64,000 nucleotides of DNA from positions 15,781,934-15,845,933 of the forward strand of contig NC_045138.2 of NCBI RefSeq assembly GCF_008831285.2, written 5' to 3'. Of the stretch, positions 15,909-27,790 are shown piece after piece. Origin of the DNA: Nymphaea colorata. Its lineage: Eukaryota > Streptophyta > Magnoliopsida > Nymphaeales > Nymphaeaceae. The notes beneath the pieces are model-generated. The model was not told the origin of the DNA and made no database searches. It was given only the letters and a program-made list of their open reading frames with translations. Numbering within the stretch: position 1 is the stretch's first letter; the number at the start of each line of letters is the position of its first letter. The position numbers were made by a program, and so were the translations under genes.

Positions 15909-16094
15909 GTGGTCATCAGGTGGCGGCGGGCAGAAGACAAGCAACAACATGAAGACAAGCAACAACATGTGGAGGCCGGAGTGGCACCACCACTGTACCC
16001 GGGGATGATGGGGAACCTGAAGCTTCGTTGGGAATTCATTCGGAAGATCTATTCCATCCTCACCGTGCAATGCATATTGTCCTCACATGATTGA
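15909..16094 (+). pseudogene. LIFEGUARD / BAX-inhibitor-like first exon, orphan fragment
   Basis: The plus-strand frame contains LYPGMMGNLKLRWEFIRKIY followed by SILTVQ (15993-16070). This matches the N-terminal signature of plant LIFEGUARD (LFG, TMBIM) proteins, just before the first membrane helix. Upstream the frame is Gln/His-rich owing to a local duplication (GACAAGCAACAACAT twice). After VQ the frame should enter a hydrophobic helix but instead ends at a stop (16094). I find no exons for the seven membrane segments downstream. LFG proteins are endomembrane regulators of cell death and stress. I call this a truncated copy; an unseen splice to distant exons is possible but not supported. 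Confidence 0.65.
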
Positions 16095-16485
16095 TGATTG
16101 GATGCATCATACACATGATAATGCAAAACAAAAAAGTGCTTTGATGTGCAGCGTCCAAACTCAATTATAAGCTAAACTCTTTTCAGATCACGAAGAACAT
16201 TATAGTGAATGAGTGCCAATATTGTAAACCATAAGGTTCATTGCTGCCCATGATTCGTTAAAATGCTTTGCTTATATGAAGGTAGCAACGGATTTCTTCT
16301 CCATGCATGTGCTTTCTTTATCATTTTATTCCTTTATTTCCCTTGGTCACAGATTTGGTTCCCTCTCTACAGGTTGGTGTGTTATGATAATGGATCATAT
16401 ATTGGTGTTATTTTATAATTTAATTGGAGTTTAGTGCGTGTGTTTGAGCAAGTCTTCAGTAACCAAATGAAACAGCTGATTTCTC

Positions 16486-16516
<31 letters not shown>

Positions 16517-17640
16517 CACGCACGGGCGAATGGTAATGGTTGTATAACTGCATTCGAATCATTGGTGTTGCTGGCAGCTGATTTCCTCCTTCAAGGTAGC
16601 ATTTGATTAGTTGATGAAAGAAATGTTTGGCATTAAAATCTCTGGTATTTAATACTGGTTCATTTGTGGGGTGGAACAAAAAGTTCCAGGTTCCATAACC
16701 CCAACGTCTGCAAAATACTTGACATTTTTCATCCAGACATTATATTTTCATGTTCATTCAATGAGGTATAAAAATTCGTTGTTGTGTCTTAACTGTTGAA
16801 AAAATTACTGTTCGAGCTAGCATTCCATCCATGCAATTTTGTAGGAACTTTCCATGATCAGTGGTAGAGCCACATGGTGACAGGTGTGGGCAACTGCCCA
16901 CACCAGTCTCATAAAGTTTTTTTTATTTTTAAATAGACATCTTTAGGCCCCACGAGATATAAGTAATTTTAAACGAATCCCTCTCCAACCAATCACTGCC
17001 GACAACAATATTGTAACTTTTGCACATGAACACCATATTTAATTACCTTAATTATAAAACAGAACCAATCCCACCCCGCCACAAACTAGAAATTATCAAT
17101 GGGAGAAAATTTTCACAATCAATTTAGCATAAATAATTACAAACTTTTCCATGCCATGCGAAAAGAATTTCCAAGAAAGATTAAACAACAATAATAAGCC
17201 CGAATGATAAAACAGGAAGAATGTTTTATATCAAAATAGTTTTTGTAAGTATCTTAACATGTTTCTATTTTATTCGAAATAATTTTTTGCGAAAAAAATT
17301 AAAGGGTCTAGTTTTTTTAGGAGCCAGACCAATAAGCCAGGGACAAAAACCAAGCGCATTAAATATGATATTTAAAGTGATTAATGCAAAATATATATTA
17401 AGTTGATCATTTTTGTGTTTTTAATATGCAGATACAATTCTATATGATTTTAATTTGATTTCATCATTTTGGTTTAACACATCCTGCATGTATAGATATA
17501 TGCAATGTGCCCAAGTTTCAAACCTGAAAACAACCAAAATAAAGTGAAGTGAAGAAATATATATCTATGTAGCTTCTTAACAAATAAAATTATCATGTTA
17601 TTTGAAAGGGAAAAAAAAGGAGATTAAGGTAATGATGTCA
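16095..17640. other. Intergenic with degraded transposon ends
   Basis: Near 16862-16905 the sequence AGTGGTAGAGCCACATGG followed by GGTGTGGGCAACTGCCCACA resembles the repeat at 18340-18510 and at 7610-7800. No gene seen. Confidence 0.4.
16484..16518. repeat. (AT)n(GT)n microsatellite
   Basis: A run of TA dinucleotides passes directly into a run of GT dinucleotides. Confidence 0.95.
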
Positions 17641-18010
17641 ACATATCCGATTTGGATTGGGGATATCCGACCAAACTGTTCAAAAAAAAAAAAAAGGATA
17701 TGGAAAAAAATTTAATATTTGATTCAAAAATCGAATCAGATTCGGATTTGAGAAATGACATCCGATTAAATTCGGATACACATAAATGTCTGATGGGATT
17801 TAGATATGGATTTGGATTGGATTTATGTTTAAACAAATACCTTATATCTAATTCTCTTACATTTCGAATGTAGGCCAAATTTGGTTAAAAATTTTGGATT
17901 TGGATGTTTACATAAAAAATTTGATTATGATTGTAAAATCGGGTTTGGAATTCAGATATGATTTTTCCTTGTTCGTACTTGAACCTGAATTTGAATTTGA
18001 TTGCATAACC
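17641..18010. repeat. Degenerate GGATTTGGAT-type simple repeat
   Basis: Irregular repetition of GGATTTGGAT, TCGGAT and TTTGAATTTGA words across about 370 bases. The same word family occurs inside the 4.6-kb repeats (22.85-23.10 and 32.15-32.40 kb). It yields repetitive short frames that are not genes. Confidence 0.6.
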
Positions 18011-18339
18011 AAATGGCGTGATGTGTTTAATTTATTTAACAAATGAAGTTTTTAAAATACACCACTTAGGACACAAGAATGAACAGCTCACAATAGGGAT
18101 CCCAAGAACAAGGGGAAGGAAGGAGGCTTTTGGCCTCTCACTCCAGTGGTAGAATTCTCTCCCACTCACCCAAACGACTCAGAAAAGACATTTTTATTTT
18201 CAACAGAACATGGTTTCAAACATTATTTTTAAGAAGAAATTTAGTTGATTTTTGTTTATGCTATCAAATTAAGTGATGCCGTTGACTAGGGTTCCAAATG
18301 AAATAGATCTAGTTTTGATGGCTTTGTCATTTTATATCG

Positions 18340-18512
18340 TACCATAGGGTGAAGTTTGGTGTGGGCAATTGCCTACATGGAATAAAAAAGATACTTATTT
18401 TTATGTTGACATTTTAGGGTAATTTTTGTTATTTACAAGTTGATGCCCCTTAAAATTTAAGCATTATTACTAGTGCTTCATTAACCAGAAATTTCTAGCT
18501 CCACCCCTGATT
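18340..18512. mobile_element. Small hAT-like non-autonomous element, degraded
   Basis: Starts around CATAGGGTGAAGTTTGGTGT and ends CTAGCTCCACCCCTG, which is an imperfect inverted match of the start (read inward CAGGGGTGGAGCTAG). The GTGTGGGCAATTGCCTACA and CTTATTTTTATGTTGA blocks recur at 7650-7700. No clear target duplication was found, so the limits are approximate. Confidence 0.4.
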
Positions 18513-18728
18513 ACATCCAATTCCAATCCAACCTCTACCATATTTAGCTAATTACTCGAAAAAATCAAACCCAATTTTAAACCCTTGTGGAGACCCCAGT
18601 TTCAAGGTTGATGAGATCAAGTGCCCCTTTCTCACGTATTTATGGGTTTTGTGTTAGGTTATTTGATATTCAAATTTTCTGTATTAACATGAATCTATCT
18701 TGATTTGGATTCGTACATTTGGACTGGG
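18513..18728. other. Short spacer before the foldback
   Basis: No gene or repeat structure recognised. Confidence 0.4.
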
Positions 18729-20205
18729 AACTCTATCGAAGCACTCTCGTTCTTGGCCAACTTCTTTTTATTGGTGCAAATTCTAGATAATTGTAGAGGT
18801 AACCGTAGCTGGTGGGCTTGAGTTTGTGTTTCCATAGACAATCTTAGATACAGTTTGGTATATTATTCTTTGCAAACCTATGGCAGATATTGTACCAATT
18901 ACTGAAAATTTGAGAAATTCTTTTGATCATGAAATAAGTGCCTAGTTTTGAAGAAGGATTATGGATTCAAACAAAAAATGTGGTTAGACCAGTTTTTTTG
19001 TGATTTTTGATTTGGGTCGTGCATGCCTAGTCAATACCGTTTGATGTAAATCGTGTCCTGAATCATGAATATCATGACGATCGTGATTTAGGGCCTTCTA
19101 TTCGAAAGGTGCATTATATCTATAAGTATTGGCCTTGCTGTCTTTCCAGTTTTTCTGTTTGTTACATGAAAGAACCCATGCACATGATTCAATCGCTTGT
19201 GGATTTTGGTAACTTTGATTTGTTTCTTCTTCTCCTATGTCTCCCTCTCTCTAAAGTTTCAGAGATGGTCCTGAAATATCCCATTTTCGGCACCTTCCCT
19301 TTTAACTTTGCCATGAAAACAACTATTAGTATTAGGTTATGATTTTGAATATGGCGATCGATTGAGCAATTTTACCGGCGATAGAACGACCAATCGATTT
19401 GTTTGATGACGACTCCTTAGACCTTACAATGGGCAAAACAAGTGCCAACATGGTTGTATGTATGTTCCTTGACCCGCTGGACTAAGACATCTTGATCTTA
19501 GAGTGTGACGCTTGATAGGCTAAAGAAAAAGAAAGTTCTTCTTCTTGCGTCTGCCGACACAAATAATTCATCAGGAAAAATCATAATCTAATAGTTGTTT
19601 TCATGGCAAAGTTAAAAGGGAAGGTGCCGAAAATGGGATATTTCAGGACCATCTCTGAAACTTTAGAGAGAGGGAGACATAGGAGAAGAAGAAACAAATC
19701 AAAGTTACCAAAATCCACAAGCGATTGAATCATGTGCATGGGTTCTTTCATGTAACAAACAGAAAAACTGGAAAGACAGCAAGGCCAATACTTATAGATA
19801 TAATACACTTTTCGAATAGAAGGCCCTAAATCACGATCGTCATGATATTCATGATTCAGGACACGATTTACATCAAACGGTATTGACTAGGCATGCACGA
19901 CCCAAATCAAAAATCACAAAAAAACTGGTCTAACCACATTTTTTGTTTGAATCCATAATCCTTCTTCAAAACTAGGCACTTATTTCATGATCAAAAGAAT
20001 TTCTCAAATTTTCAGTAATTGGTACAATATCTGCCATAGGTTTGCAAAGAATAATATACCAAACTGTAAGTAGCAGAAAAAAAGTCTAAGATTGTCTATG
20101 GAAACACAAACTCAAGTCCACCAGCTACGGTTACCTCTACAATTATCTAGAATTTGCACCAATAAAAAGAAGTTGGCCAAGAACGAGAGAGCTTCGGTAG
20201 AGTTA
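18729..20205. repeat. Foldback: inverted repeat with arms of about 620 bp and 230-bp loop
   Basis: The left arm (18729-19346) is the near-perfect reverse complement of the right arm (19576-20205); the loop is 19347-19575. Identical short frames appear on opposite strands (MHYIYKYWPCC... at 19109+ and MYYIYKYWPCC... at 19808-), which shows how similar the arms are. The outer 270 bases of each arm equal the inverted ends of the 4.6-kb elements, so the foldback joins two element ends head to head plus 350 bases unique to it. The right arm overlaps the left end of the first 4.6-kb element. A transcript through it would form a long hairpin. Confidence 0.92.
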
Positions 20206-21379
20206 TATCCGAATTCGACTTTTAAGTTATATCCAAATACATCCGAATCCAATTTATGACTTTTAAGCCATATGTAAATCTGATCCAAATCTGATTTATG
20301 TACGAAAAATATATAGTAAACATTAAATGAACTATGAAACCTAATCTTAACATCACACTAGCTCAAACTTGATTGTCAAACTTCATTCTCTAATTCTGTT
20401 TTAAAACATTGAATCAATGCAAAGAGCTCCTGCTTTGGCTAATTATGTTGAGAATAAAAGCAAAACAGCAACTAGTAGTTCTGCAGGAGTTGTTGTGGAG
20501 AGAAAGCCCTTTCGGATCATTGCCAAACCTAAAAACATAGATAAGAAAATGTATGCTGTTATTACTATGGCTACTACAAAAGACTGACCACAGAAATGCA
20601 GCAGATTAGAGGACGCAACCTAAGTCAAAGATCCTGTACATCGATGAAATGGTTACTGAAATCATGCAAGTCCCCCACCAAAGAATAAATAGTTCATGCA
20701 AGCAACACAGACGCGATGCATTTGCAAACAAATTTAAGGACACCCACAACTATCATCTTATGCAAAAGCATCTCACATGGCTTTTGCAGAAAACACAACT
20801 GTCAATGAGATGAGAGGCGAGTGAAACAGAATATTCTGGTGCAAGTCAATAATAAAAGGCCACATCTGAAAAACAATTGAATAAACACTACTAGTACGTG
20901 TTTATTTGCTTTAGCATGAGAAAAATCAATACTTCACATAATGCAAAAATGTTTAAAAGCCTCTTGGTATCAAGCAAATTGAGGACAACATAACTGGAAC
21001 TCGTAAGTCTGAAGGAGAAATCTAACGTGAAAAAGAAGGGAATTCTTTGAATTTTTTTATAAACTAATGGTGAAATTTTTCCCTGTAAACCAGCTCCCTT
21101 GATGTTGAAGCATGCGAAGTATAGTAAGAGAATTCCACAATATCCACGTCACACCAAATGCCTCCAGGACCCTAGACAAGAAAACTGGAAAAGAATCACT
21201 CTCAGGGGAAAAACTAAGACACACTAGTCATCATATAAGAACTATCATTCATGTTGACAGACACAAAAAGCCAAAAAGAAAGCCATTACGTTGTCTGCAT
21301 GTTATACAACAGGAGGAAAAATCTGCCGAAGAACAGAGTTTCTATATCTAGGCCATGATGTGATTCAATCATTCATTGG

Positions 21380-21990
21380 CCCTTCGATGATTAACGCTAA
21401 GGTTTTTAGACTTGCATAGCATCTTTAGCCGGTGATGCACTTGAGAAGTAGAATCCCCACCTGGGCATTAACCAAATCAAATAACTACAGCTCCCAAAAC
21501 GGCACCAACAAAAGCAAATGAATGCATAACCCAGGCGTCTTCCTGTATAAAACACACAATCAACAATGAAAACTCCATACAATATTTATGGCATACGAAT
21601 CTAAAAAACACAACATGGTACCATAAATTTAATACCTAAAACCCTTACATGTTATTATCCAAATCCAACAACCTAAAACCCCAACATTGGCATGAATCGT
21701 ATTCAATAATTAGAAACACCCAACTTGGCACTAAAAAAGTACGACGGCAAACCAATACTACAAGCTTTGTTGGCAAGACTTGCAATCCAACAACCATCGC
21801 CTGTTAACCCTTCCAGGAGATGAAAACTAATATGGCAGGTATGTCTCTGAGAGCGCCCTTCCTTATAAGAAACCTGACGGCGGTGCAACGCTGTATCGCC
21901 TTAATATCTTGCTGTGAGAGGCCCTGAAGGAGGGCGAAACAAGACAGGAGGATGCATATGGAGGCACAGTACACTAAAAAAAACCAGACT
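21380..21990 (-). pseudogene. Captured gene-like segments, membrane-protein character, in copy A
   Basis: On the minus strand two stretches read like exons. One (about 21990-21830) contains VYCASICILLSCFALLQGLS then QQDIKAIQRCTAVRFLIRKG. The other (about 21543-21475) reads EDAWVMHSFAFVGAVLGAVV and then meets a stop. Both are hydrophobic with sensible composition. Copy B carries the same stretches with different frameshifts. I do not recognise the family. Conservation of sequence but not of frame between copies says these are non-functional captured pieces. Confidence 0.4.
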
Positions 21991-23862
21991 TGATTGAACT
22001 GGATGGCCGCCTCAGCATAGACATGAGTACTATTTTGCTAAAAAATTATTTTAAATAAAAGATAAACATCCTAATATATTTATGAAAATTATTTTGATAT
22101 AAAACAAGTTTTGAATCTGGTTGTTTTTATGAAAAATATTGATTTCTTTTACCAAAATGTTGATGCTTTGAGAGCAATTCATTTTTGCTTATTATAAAAC
22201 ACAATTACAAAAAAAAAAAAAATTCGACATACAATATATTGTACATCAGCCTAAGATCACATTGGTAAGATTAGATTTCAAAAAAACACTTTAAATATAA
22301 TATTTAAAGGGATAATGAAGTAGGTCTATGGATGAATGCCCAATGAAGCTTGGATTCTCTATCATCCTTGTGAATAGTGGTGGTGCCTGGGGTGGATTTT
22401 CCATTTTATATACGTATCACCAGCTTGTTGAATTCCAATTGTCGATAAGATTTGTTTCTTTAATTAAAGACTAATAAATTATTTTTAATCCTATATTTTT
22501 TATTTCCAAGTTCTAATAAGATTTCTTTCCTAAATGAACAGATTCATAAATTATGTTCTATTCTTACCATTCCATTCCCATTTTTAACAAGATTTCGTTC
22601 TTAAATGAAAATATTCATAAATTAACTTTTAGTTTTACCTTTATTTACTGTTCTAAAGGGCTTAATATGGTTGTTTAAGCTTTTGGTGAATAAGGTCTTC
22701 CTTTATTAGCCAGCATTATATCTCTGTGGTGTATGAGTAGAGACGTCAACCGACAGGATTCAACACATATATACCCTTAACCGTATCTGCTTTTGCATAT
22801 ATTTACAAACTCTCATTCTAATACGAACTAAGAAAAGTCACATCTGAATTCGAACCCGAAACCCAATTTCGTAATCTGAATCTGAATTTTACATTTATAA
22901 CCAAATCGGAATACCGAATTTGAGCAACTTTAAAAATGTAAGAGTATCAGATACAAGATGTATGTTTAAAAATAAATAATTCGATTTGAATCTGTATCTA
23001 ACAGGATATTCATTTATATCTGAATCTGTATTTGAATCCAAGCAGATGTCATTTCTTAAATCCAAATATGATCTATTTTTTTAATTAGATAGTAAATTTT
23101 CCTTCATATCCAATTTTTTTGGAATGGTTCTGTTGGACATCTGATCCAAATCAAATACACTGACATCCCTACATATGAGGAGTCGCGAGGTACCTAATTG
23201 ACAATGTTTTCGCTACGTCAAACCCAGATGTAATTCTTTGCCTTATTGACGATGGAAAAGAGGGAGTTTTTAGTTCTCAAACAATTAGATTTGTGAATAT
23301 AAGCACAAGCTGTGCTTGGGAGTTGGATGACCTAGCTAGGTCAGATAAAAGTGAATCACATTAAAGTTTAATTACACACACACCCACAAATATATAACTA
23401 ATTAATTGAAAATGTTTTTCTCCACTTATATGTTAAGAAGGCGTTAATTATCCACCAGAAGAAATTATCACAAATTATGATGTGGCGATTGCTCAGAAGA
23501 AATTATAAAAAATTATGATGCGGTGATTGCATTAGACATGACCTTCTCTAATGCAAACGCACCATTCTAAGCCTGTTACCATACATATATCAAGTCAGCC
23601 CAGCTTGGCCTAGCTAGATAAGAGCCGATCCATCATCGTGTGGCTAATTCACACATTAACAAAGACGGGAATAGCAAGAGATAATGATGGAGACATGAGA
23701 CACCAAATGCCTTGCCAAGTAGGTGCTGCAAAGGTGACATGTCATCTCGAGTGAATAGAAAGCTCAATGACCCCCTTTCCCAACTTTTGAAGTTGTGGGT
23801 TGCACCGGGGATTTGAGTGGGGTACGGGCTCTCTCGTTCTTGGCCAATTTCTTTTTATTGGG

Positions 23863-24105
23863 ATATTTGGCATTTAGTTGAAAGTGGATTCACCAAATTC
23901 AGAAATCCAAACATCATTCACAGACAGCCCTGTGCATATAAAAAATGGCGACTCTGGGTATGCAATCCACGTTATATATGGAGATATTTCAATTATTTTT
24001 GCATGGACTTGTTTTAAGGATTGGATCTACTAAAGATTTGATTTAGTTTTAACGACTCTTTTTTAGTATAAGTAAACTTCGTTGGAATTCAACATGCGAA
24101 TTCGG
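23863..24105. repeat. About 245-bp insertion splitting the right inverted end of copy A
   Basis: The left arm reads CGTTCTTGGCC.A.TTCTTTTTATTGG directly into TGCAAATTCTAG (reverse complement of 20150-20190). In the right arm the same words are separated by about 245 bases; copy B has the same interruption (about 33090-33345). The insertion therefore predates duplication of the element. Confidence 0.6.
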
Positions 24106-24533
24106 TGCAAATTCTAGATAATTGTAGAGGTAACCGTAGCTGGTGGACTTGAGTTTGTGTTTCCATAGACAATCTTAGATTTTTTTTTTTTTCTGAAAAA
24201 TTTCTGCTAATTACAGTTTGGTATATTATTCTTTGCAAATCTATGGCAGATATTGCACCAATTACTGAAAATTTGAGAAATTCTTTTGATCATGCAACAA
24301 GTGCCTAGTTTTGAAGAACGATTATGGATTCAAACAAAAAATGCGGTTCGTCAGCTGGATCAGCGGCTCCGCCGATTGGGTGAATTGGGCGATTCACCCA
24401 TTCAGCTGAATCAGTTAATTAAAAATATTAAAAAAAATTTGTTCATAACTATAAACCATTTACATCCATGATAATTTGTTTGCTTAATCAACTGAGGTGG
24501 TGTTGGCACTCATCTTTTGTAGATAGTTATTAA

Positions 24534-26313
24534 CATGAGGTACTAGTTGCATGCTTTTTTCAATTCCTGATTTTGGAAGGTACTCGGACTTATTTCGACT
24601 GGTTTTTTTTGTTTGAAGATGTGGGGAAGAAGAAATGCGATATATTTATTCAGGACAGGACATGCAAGATTTACTGAAGAATATTGAACCGTGAACCATA
24701 CCTAAAGAACAAACGACTGACATGATCCACCTAGATGATTTAAGACTTTAAGTTGCTTGCCACGGGGTCCATCTTTTGTTGTATATCTCATCTCGGGGAG
24801 TTGCGTGAAGAAGTAATGCCGCGACACAGGTTCACACAAAGGGATACTTTTCAAAAACAGGTTGTTCCTTCCACAGATTTGATTTGCAATCTGGGTGGGT
24901 TGAAGTTGTGTTAAGGAAAGAGTTTGTTTTTAGTAGCCATTCCAGCTCCTACCCTAACGTATATGCATATATAGAGGCCAACTTGAACAGCTTCCGCGTA
25001 GTCATCCCAGAGATACCATTTTCTCCTTTAGATCTGATCGTAAAGTTTTCCAAATCAGTTTATTATTTTTTCCATCTCTCGACACATTCAATTTTTAGTC
25101 TCTTTATGCCCATCCAATAACGTAAAAGCTGGAGGTTGGCTTGGGTTGATGAGTGGCAGGATAAAAGAGAAAGACGATCGACGTTCTGGTTTCAAGAACA
25201 CCTTAACCGAAGAAAGTAAAAAATCTTTCTTCGAATGCATAAATGATTTTCAGTGAAACTAACGGTACAAATGTGACAATGAAGGTACAGCCTCTATTTC
25301 CACCAAACGTCTGAATCAAGTTGTTTTACAGGCCTATATGTGCCGGTGCAGCTTATTTCACTATAAATAGAAGTTTTCTATACTGCTAGGAGCTCTGCCT
25401 CGATCGACCTGGGCTTTCGGGGCAACCTTAGAAGACTCAAGCCCAGCTCCGTACAGTCTTCTCCTCGACCATTAGCAATTGTTGATTGCTACAACCAGAT
25501 CATACTATCTATTTCTGTATCTGACAAACTTTTCAAGTGGACGACGACGTCATTAATATATGATGTTTTTATGTAAATTACTTGTTTATTTAAATATTGC
25601 TTTTGACTTTTTGTATGTATATATATATATATACGCACACCTTTTTGTATCCCGGTACCCATATGACGGAAGCCGGTGATTTACTTAAAATATATTTGAA
25701 ATAAGTTAAAATGTTTCTTTTTTCTGAAAATTTTATTTAATTAGGTGCATTTTTTCAGTGGGGAACTTACTGCAGTTTTTCTTTTAAATTTCACATTTTC
25801 AGATCATAACAATTATATTGTCTTCAAGTCATGTACTTTCGAAAACACGATAATAATAAATGTCTTACAACAAGAGTTTGTTATTGTCCTATGAATCTAT
25901 TAAAAGGAGTAAAACAGATTCTTGAATTAATACGACATAATGTTTGTAAATACTGTGCACAATATTAACCTCAAAGAAGGCCTCTGTCCTGTTCTTACTG
26001 TCTCATTAAGACTACAAAAGGAGCTTAATAACAGTAAACGATATTGATTTTAGACAAGAAAATCGAATATCATGTAAGCATGCAATTATTGCAAAACTTA
26101 GTAAATTATATTTATAAATGCTAAGTTGAAACTACCATCTTGGCCGCACAACATTGTTCAGGTTTAGAAATTAAGCTTTCATTATTTTTCCTTTTGGTGT
26201 AAGAATTATTTGGATTTACTTGTTCTTTTTATAAATATTGTTCATGGCTTTCATGGCTTAAGACAAAGATGTGAAGTAAAAAACGAGTTAGGTGAGAGGA
26301 TTACGTACACTAC
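24534..26313. other. Intergenic, no gene seen
   Basis: A stretch at about 24855-24900 is the reverse complement of 29134-29185 beside copy B, so more rearranged repeat lies here. An (AT)n run is at 25617-25633. No coding signature. Confidence 0.45.
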
Positions 26314-27664
26314 GTATCTTATTAATATCCCTGAAAAGAAAAGAAGGCCCAACAAAGAAAAAAATAAATAAAATGGAGATTGGAGAAAGGAACAGAACGT
26401 GGTTCCGAAGAGAGAGTGAAGGCAAGAGATGCAGTTAGAGAGAGAAAAGGGTATAGAAGATTGAGACTTGAAGTAGGTCTAAAGTCTTCTTCTTCCTCTC
26501 CCTCTCGGTTTCTTAATTTTCCTCCGCCTCCTGACAGTGGGGATCGAGGAAGATCACCTGTAGTTGTTGGTAGGAGGCAAAAGAGATCGCTGGAAGAGCT
26601 GAAACTCCACACTGAACCAGCTTGCATGGAAGCTGAAGGATCTGTTACCGAGACGGAGAAGCCGATAGAGGGTGGAATCAAGCTGAAGATCAAGATGAAA
26701 GCTCAAGGCTCTGCAAGAAGGAATTTCCGTCCTTGAAGTCACTGTTCGGTCATATGAGGTGCCATCCAGGCAGGGACTGGAGGGGAATTCAGCCGCATGA
26801 GAGGTTCCAGAGCTCTATAACAGACCATGGGGCTCGGAATAAGAACGACAATCGGTGTCGTGGTGGTGCTACGAGATGGGATAGCTTTTCGTATAGAAGA
26901 TTCGATCCCCGGACCTATTGATTGACCATAGATGCGAACCGATCTACCGCTATCTTAGAGAAGAGAATTAGTTCTTCTATCGGGAGAGAACATGCAGCGG
27001 CTTACCTAGAGAAAAAACAAACCAATTCTCAAAGCAAAGGTAAGGTTGAGAGAGATCTTTTTCCGTCTCGGGGCAGGGCGAAAACGAACATATAGGACTG
27101 ATCTTCCTTATGCTACTGGTCTCAAGCTGCTCAGTACTCCCCTTCCTTAAAGGCCCTCTCTTCTTGTTTCTTTTGTGTCCGGCGGCTGAATTCCCCTCCA
27201 GTCCCTGCCTGGATGGCACCTCATATGACCGAACAGTGACTTCAAGGACGGAAATTCCTTCTTGCAGAGCCTTGAGCTTTCATCTTGATCTTCAGCTTGA
27301 TTCCACCCTCTATCGGCTTCTCCGTCTCGGTAACAGATCCTTCAGCTTCCATGCAAGCTGGTTCAGTGTGGAGTTTCAGCTCTTCCGGCGATCTCTTTTG
27401 CCTCCTACCAACAACTACAGGTGATCTTCCTCGATCCCCACTGTCAGGAGGCGGAGGAAAATTAAGAAACCGAGAGGGAGAGGAAGAAGAAGACTTTAGA
27501 CCTACTTCAAGTCTCAATCTTCTATACCCCTTTCTCTCTCTAACTGCATCTCTTGCCTTCTCTCTCTCTCTTCGGAACCACGTTCTGTTCCTTTCTCCAA
27601 TCTCCATTTTATTTTTTTTCTTTGTTGGGCCTTTTTTTTTTTTCCAGGGATATTAATAAGATAC
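26314..27664. repeat. Foldback with 483-bp arms carrying a C2H2 zinc-finger gene fragment
   Basis: The left arm 26314-26796 and right arm 27182-27664 are near-identical reverse complements; the loop is 26797-27181. Within each arm the frame CKKEFPSLKSLFGHMRCHPG followed by RDWRGIQP (26712-26795 plus; 27266-27183 minus) matches the plant ZAT-type C2H2 finger, where SLFGHMRCHP and W-R-G-I are diagnostic. The first zinc Cys is replaced by Ser and the upstream Ser/Pro/Glu-rich reading frame is in another phase with a stop before the finger, so the fragment is not functional protein. In the right arm the coding sense may continue a short way into the loop. No terminal motif or target duplication was seen. 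Confidence 0.9.
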
Positions 27665-27706
27665 TTAAAGTGGATCATTGTTTGTTTAAAATTTAAATAG
27701 CGGATC

Positions 27707-27790
27707 ATGGCGAGAAGATGCACCCTCTACCTGAAGGTTGTGAAAGAAGCCACTGGGGAGAAATGGAGTGAGGAGATGTCTTCAAACTAG
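27707..27790 (+). pseudogene. Phytoglobin exon 4 fragment
   Basis: The plus-strand frame reads LYLKVVKEATGEKWSEEM and then stops three codons later. It matches the H-helix start of plant globins and the exon 4 piece at 34.2-34.3 kb (GFLKVVKEAVGGKWREEM), but on the opposite strand and cut after EEM. No other globin exon lies nearby. It sits 43 bases from the foldback's right arm. Confidence 0.6.

Larger units (their letters stand above)
19936..24533. mobile_element. 4.6-kb long-TIR element, copy A
   Basis: The ends are inverted repeats of about 240 bases: 19936-20175 against 24106-24346, both containing ATTTTTTGTTTGAATCCATA outermost and GAGGTAACCGTAGCTGGTGG-type sequence innermost. The whole unit aligns, in the same orientation and with high identity, with 29208-33780. 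Homology continues to about 24533, 190 bases beyond the right inverted end. The interior has gene-like minus-strand segments (about 21400-21990) but no transposase that I recognise. Long inverted ends and captured gene pieces suggest a Mutator-like non-autonomous element, but no clear target duplication was found, so the class is a guess. Confidence 0.7.

Noticed and set aside
19109-19808. Twin frames beginning MHYIYKYWPCC and MYYIYKYWPCC on opposite strands
   Set aside because: Mirror images caused by the foldback arms; no domain and no other sign of coding.
26797-27181. Foldback loop with a TTCGATCCCCGG word like a tRNA T-arm, and organelle-like wording
   Set aside because: No acceptor or anticodon stem can be paired around it, and no organellar gene is recognisable.
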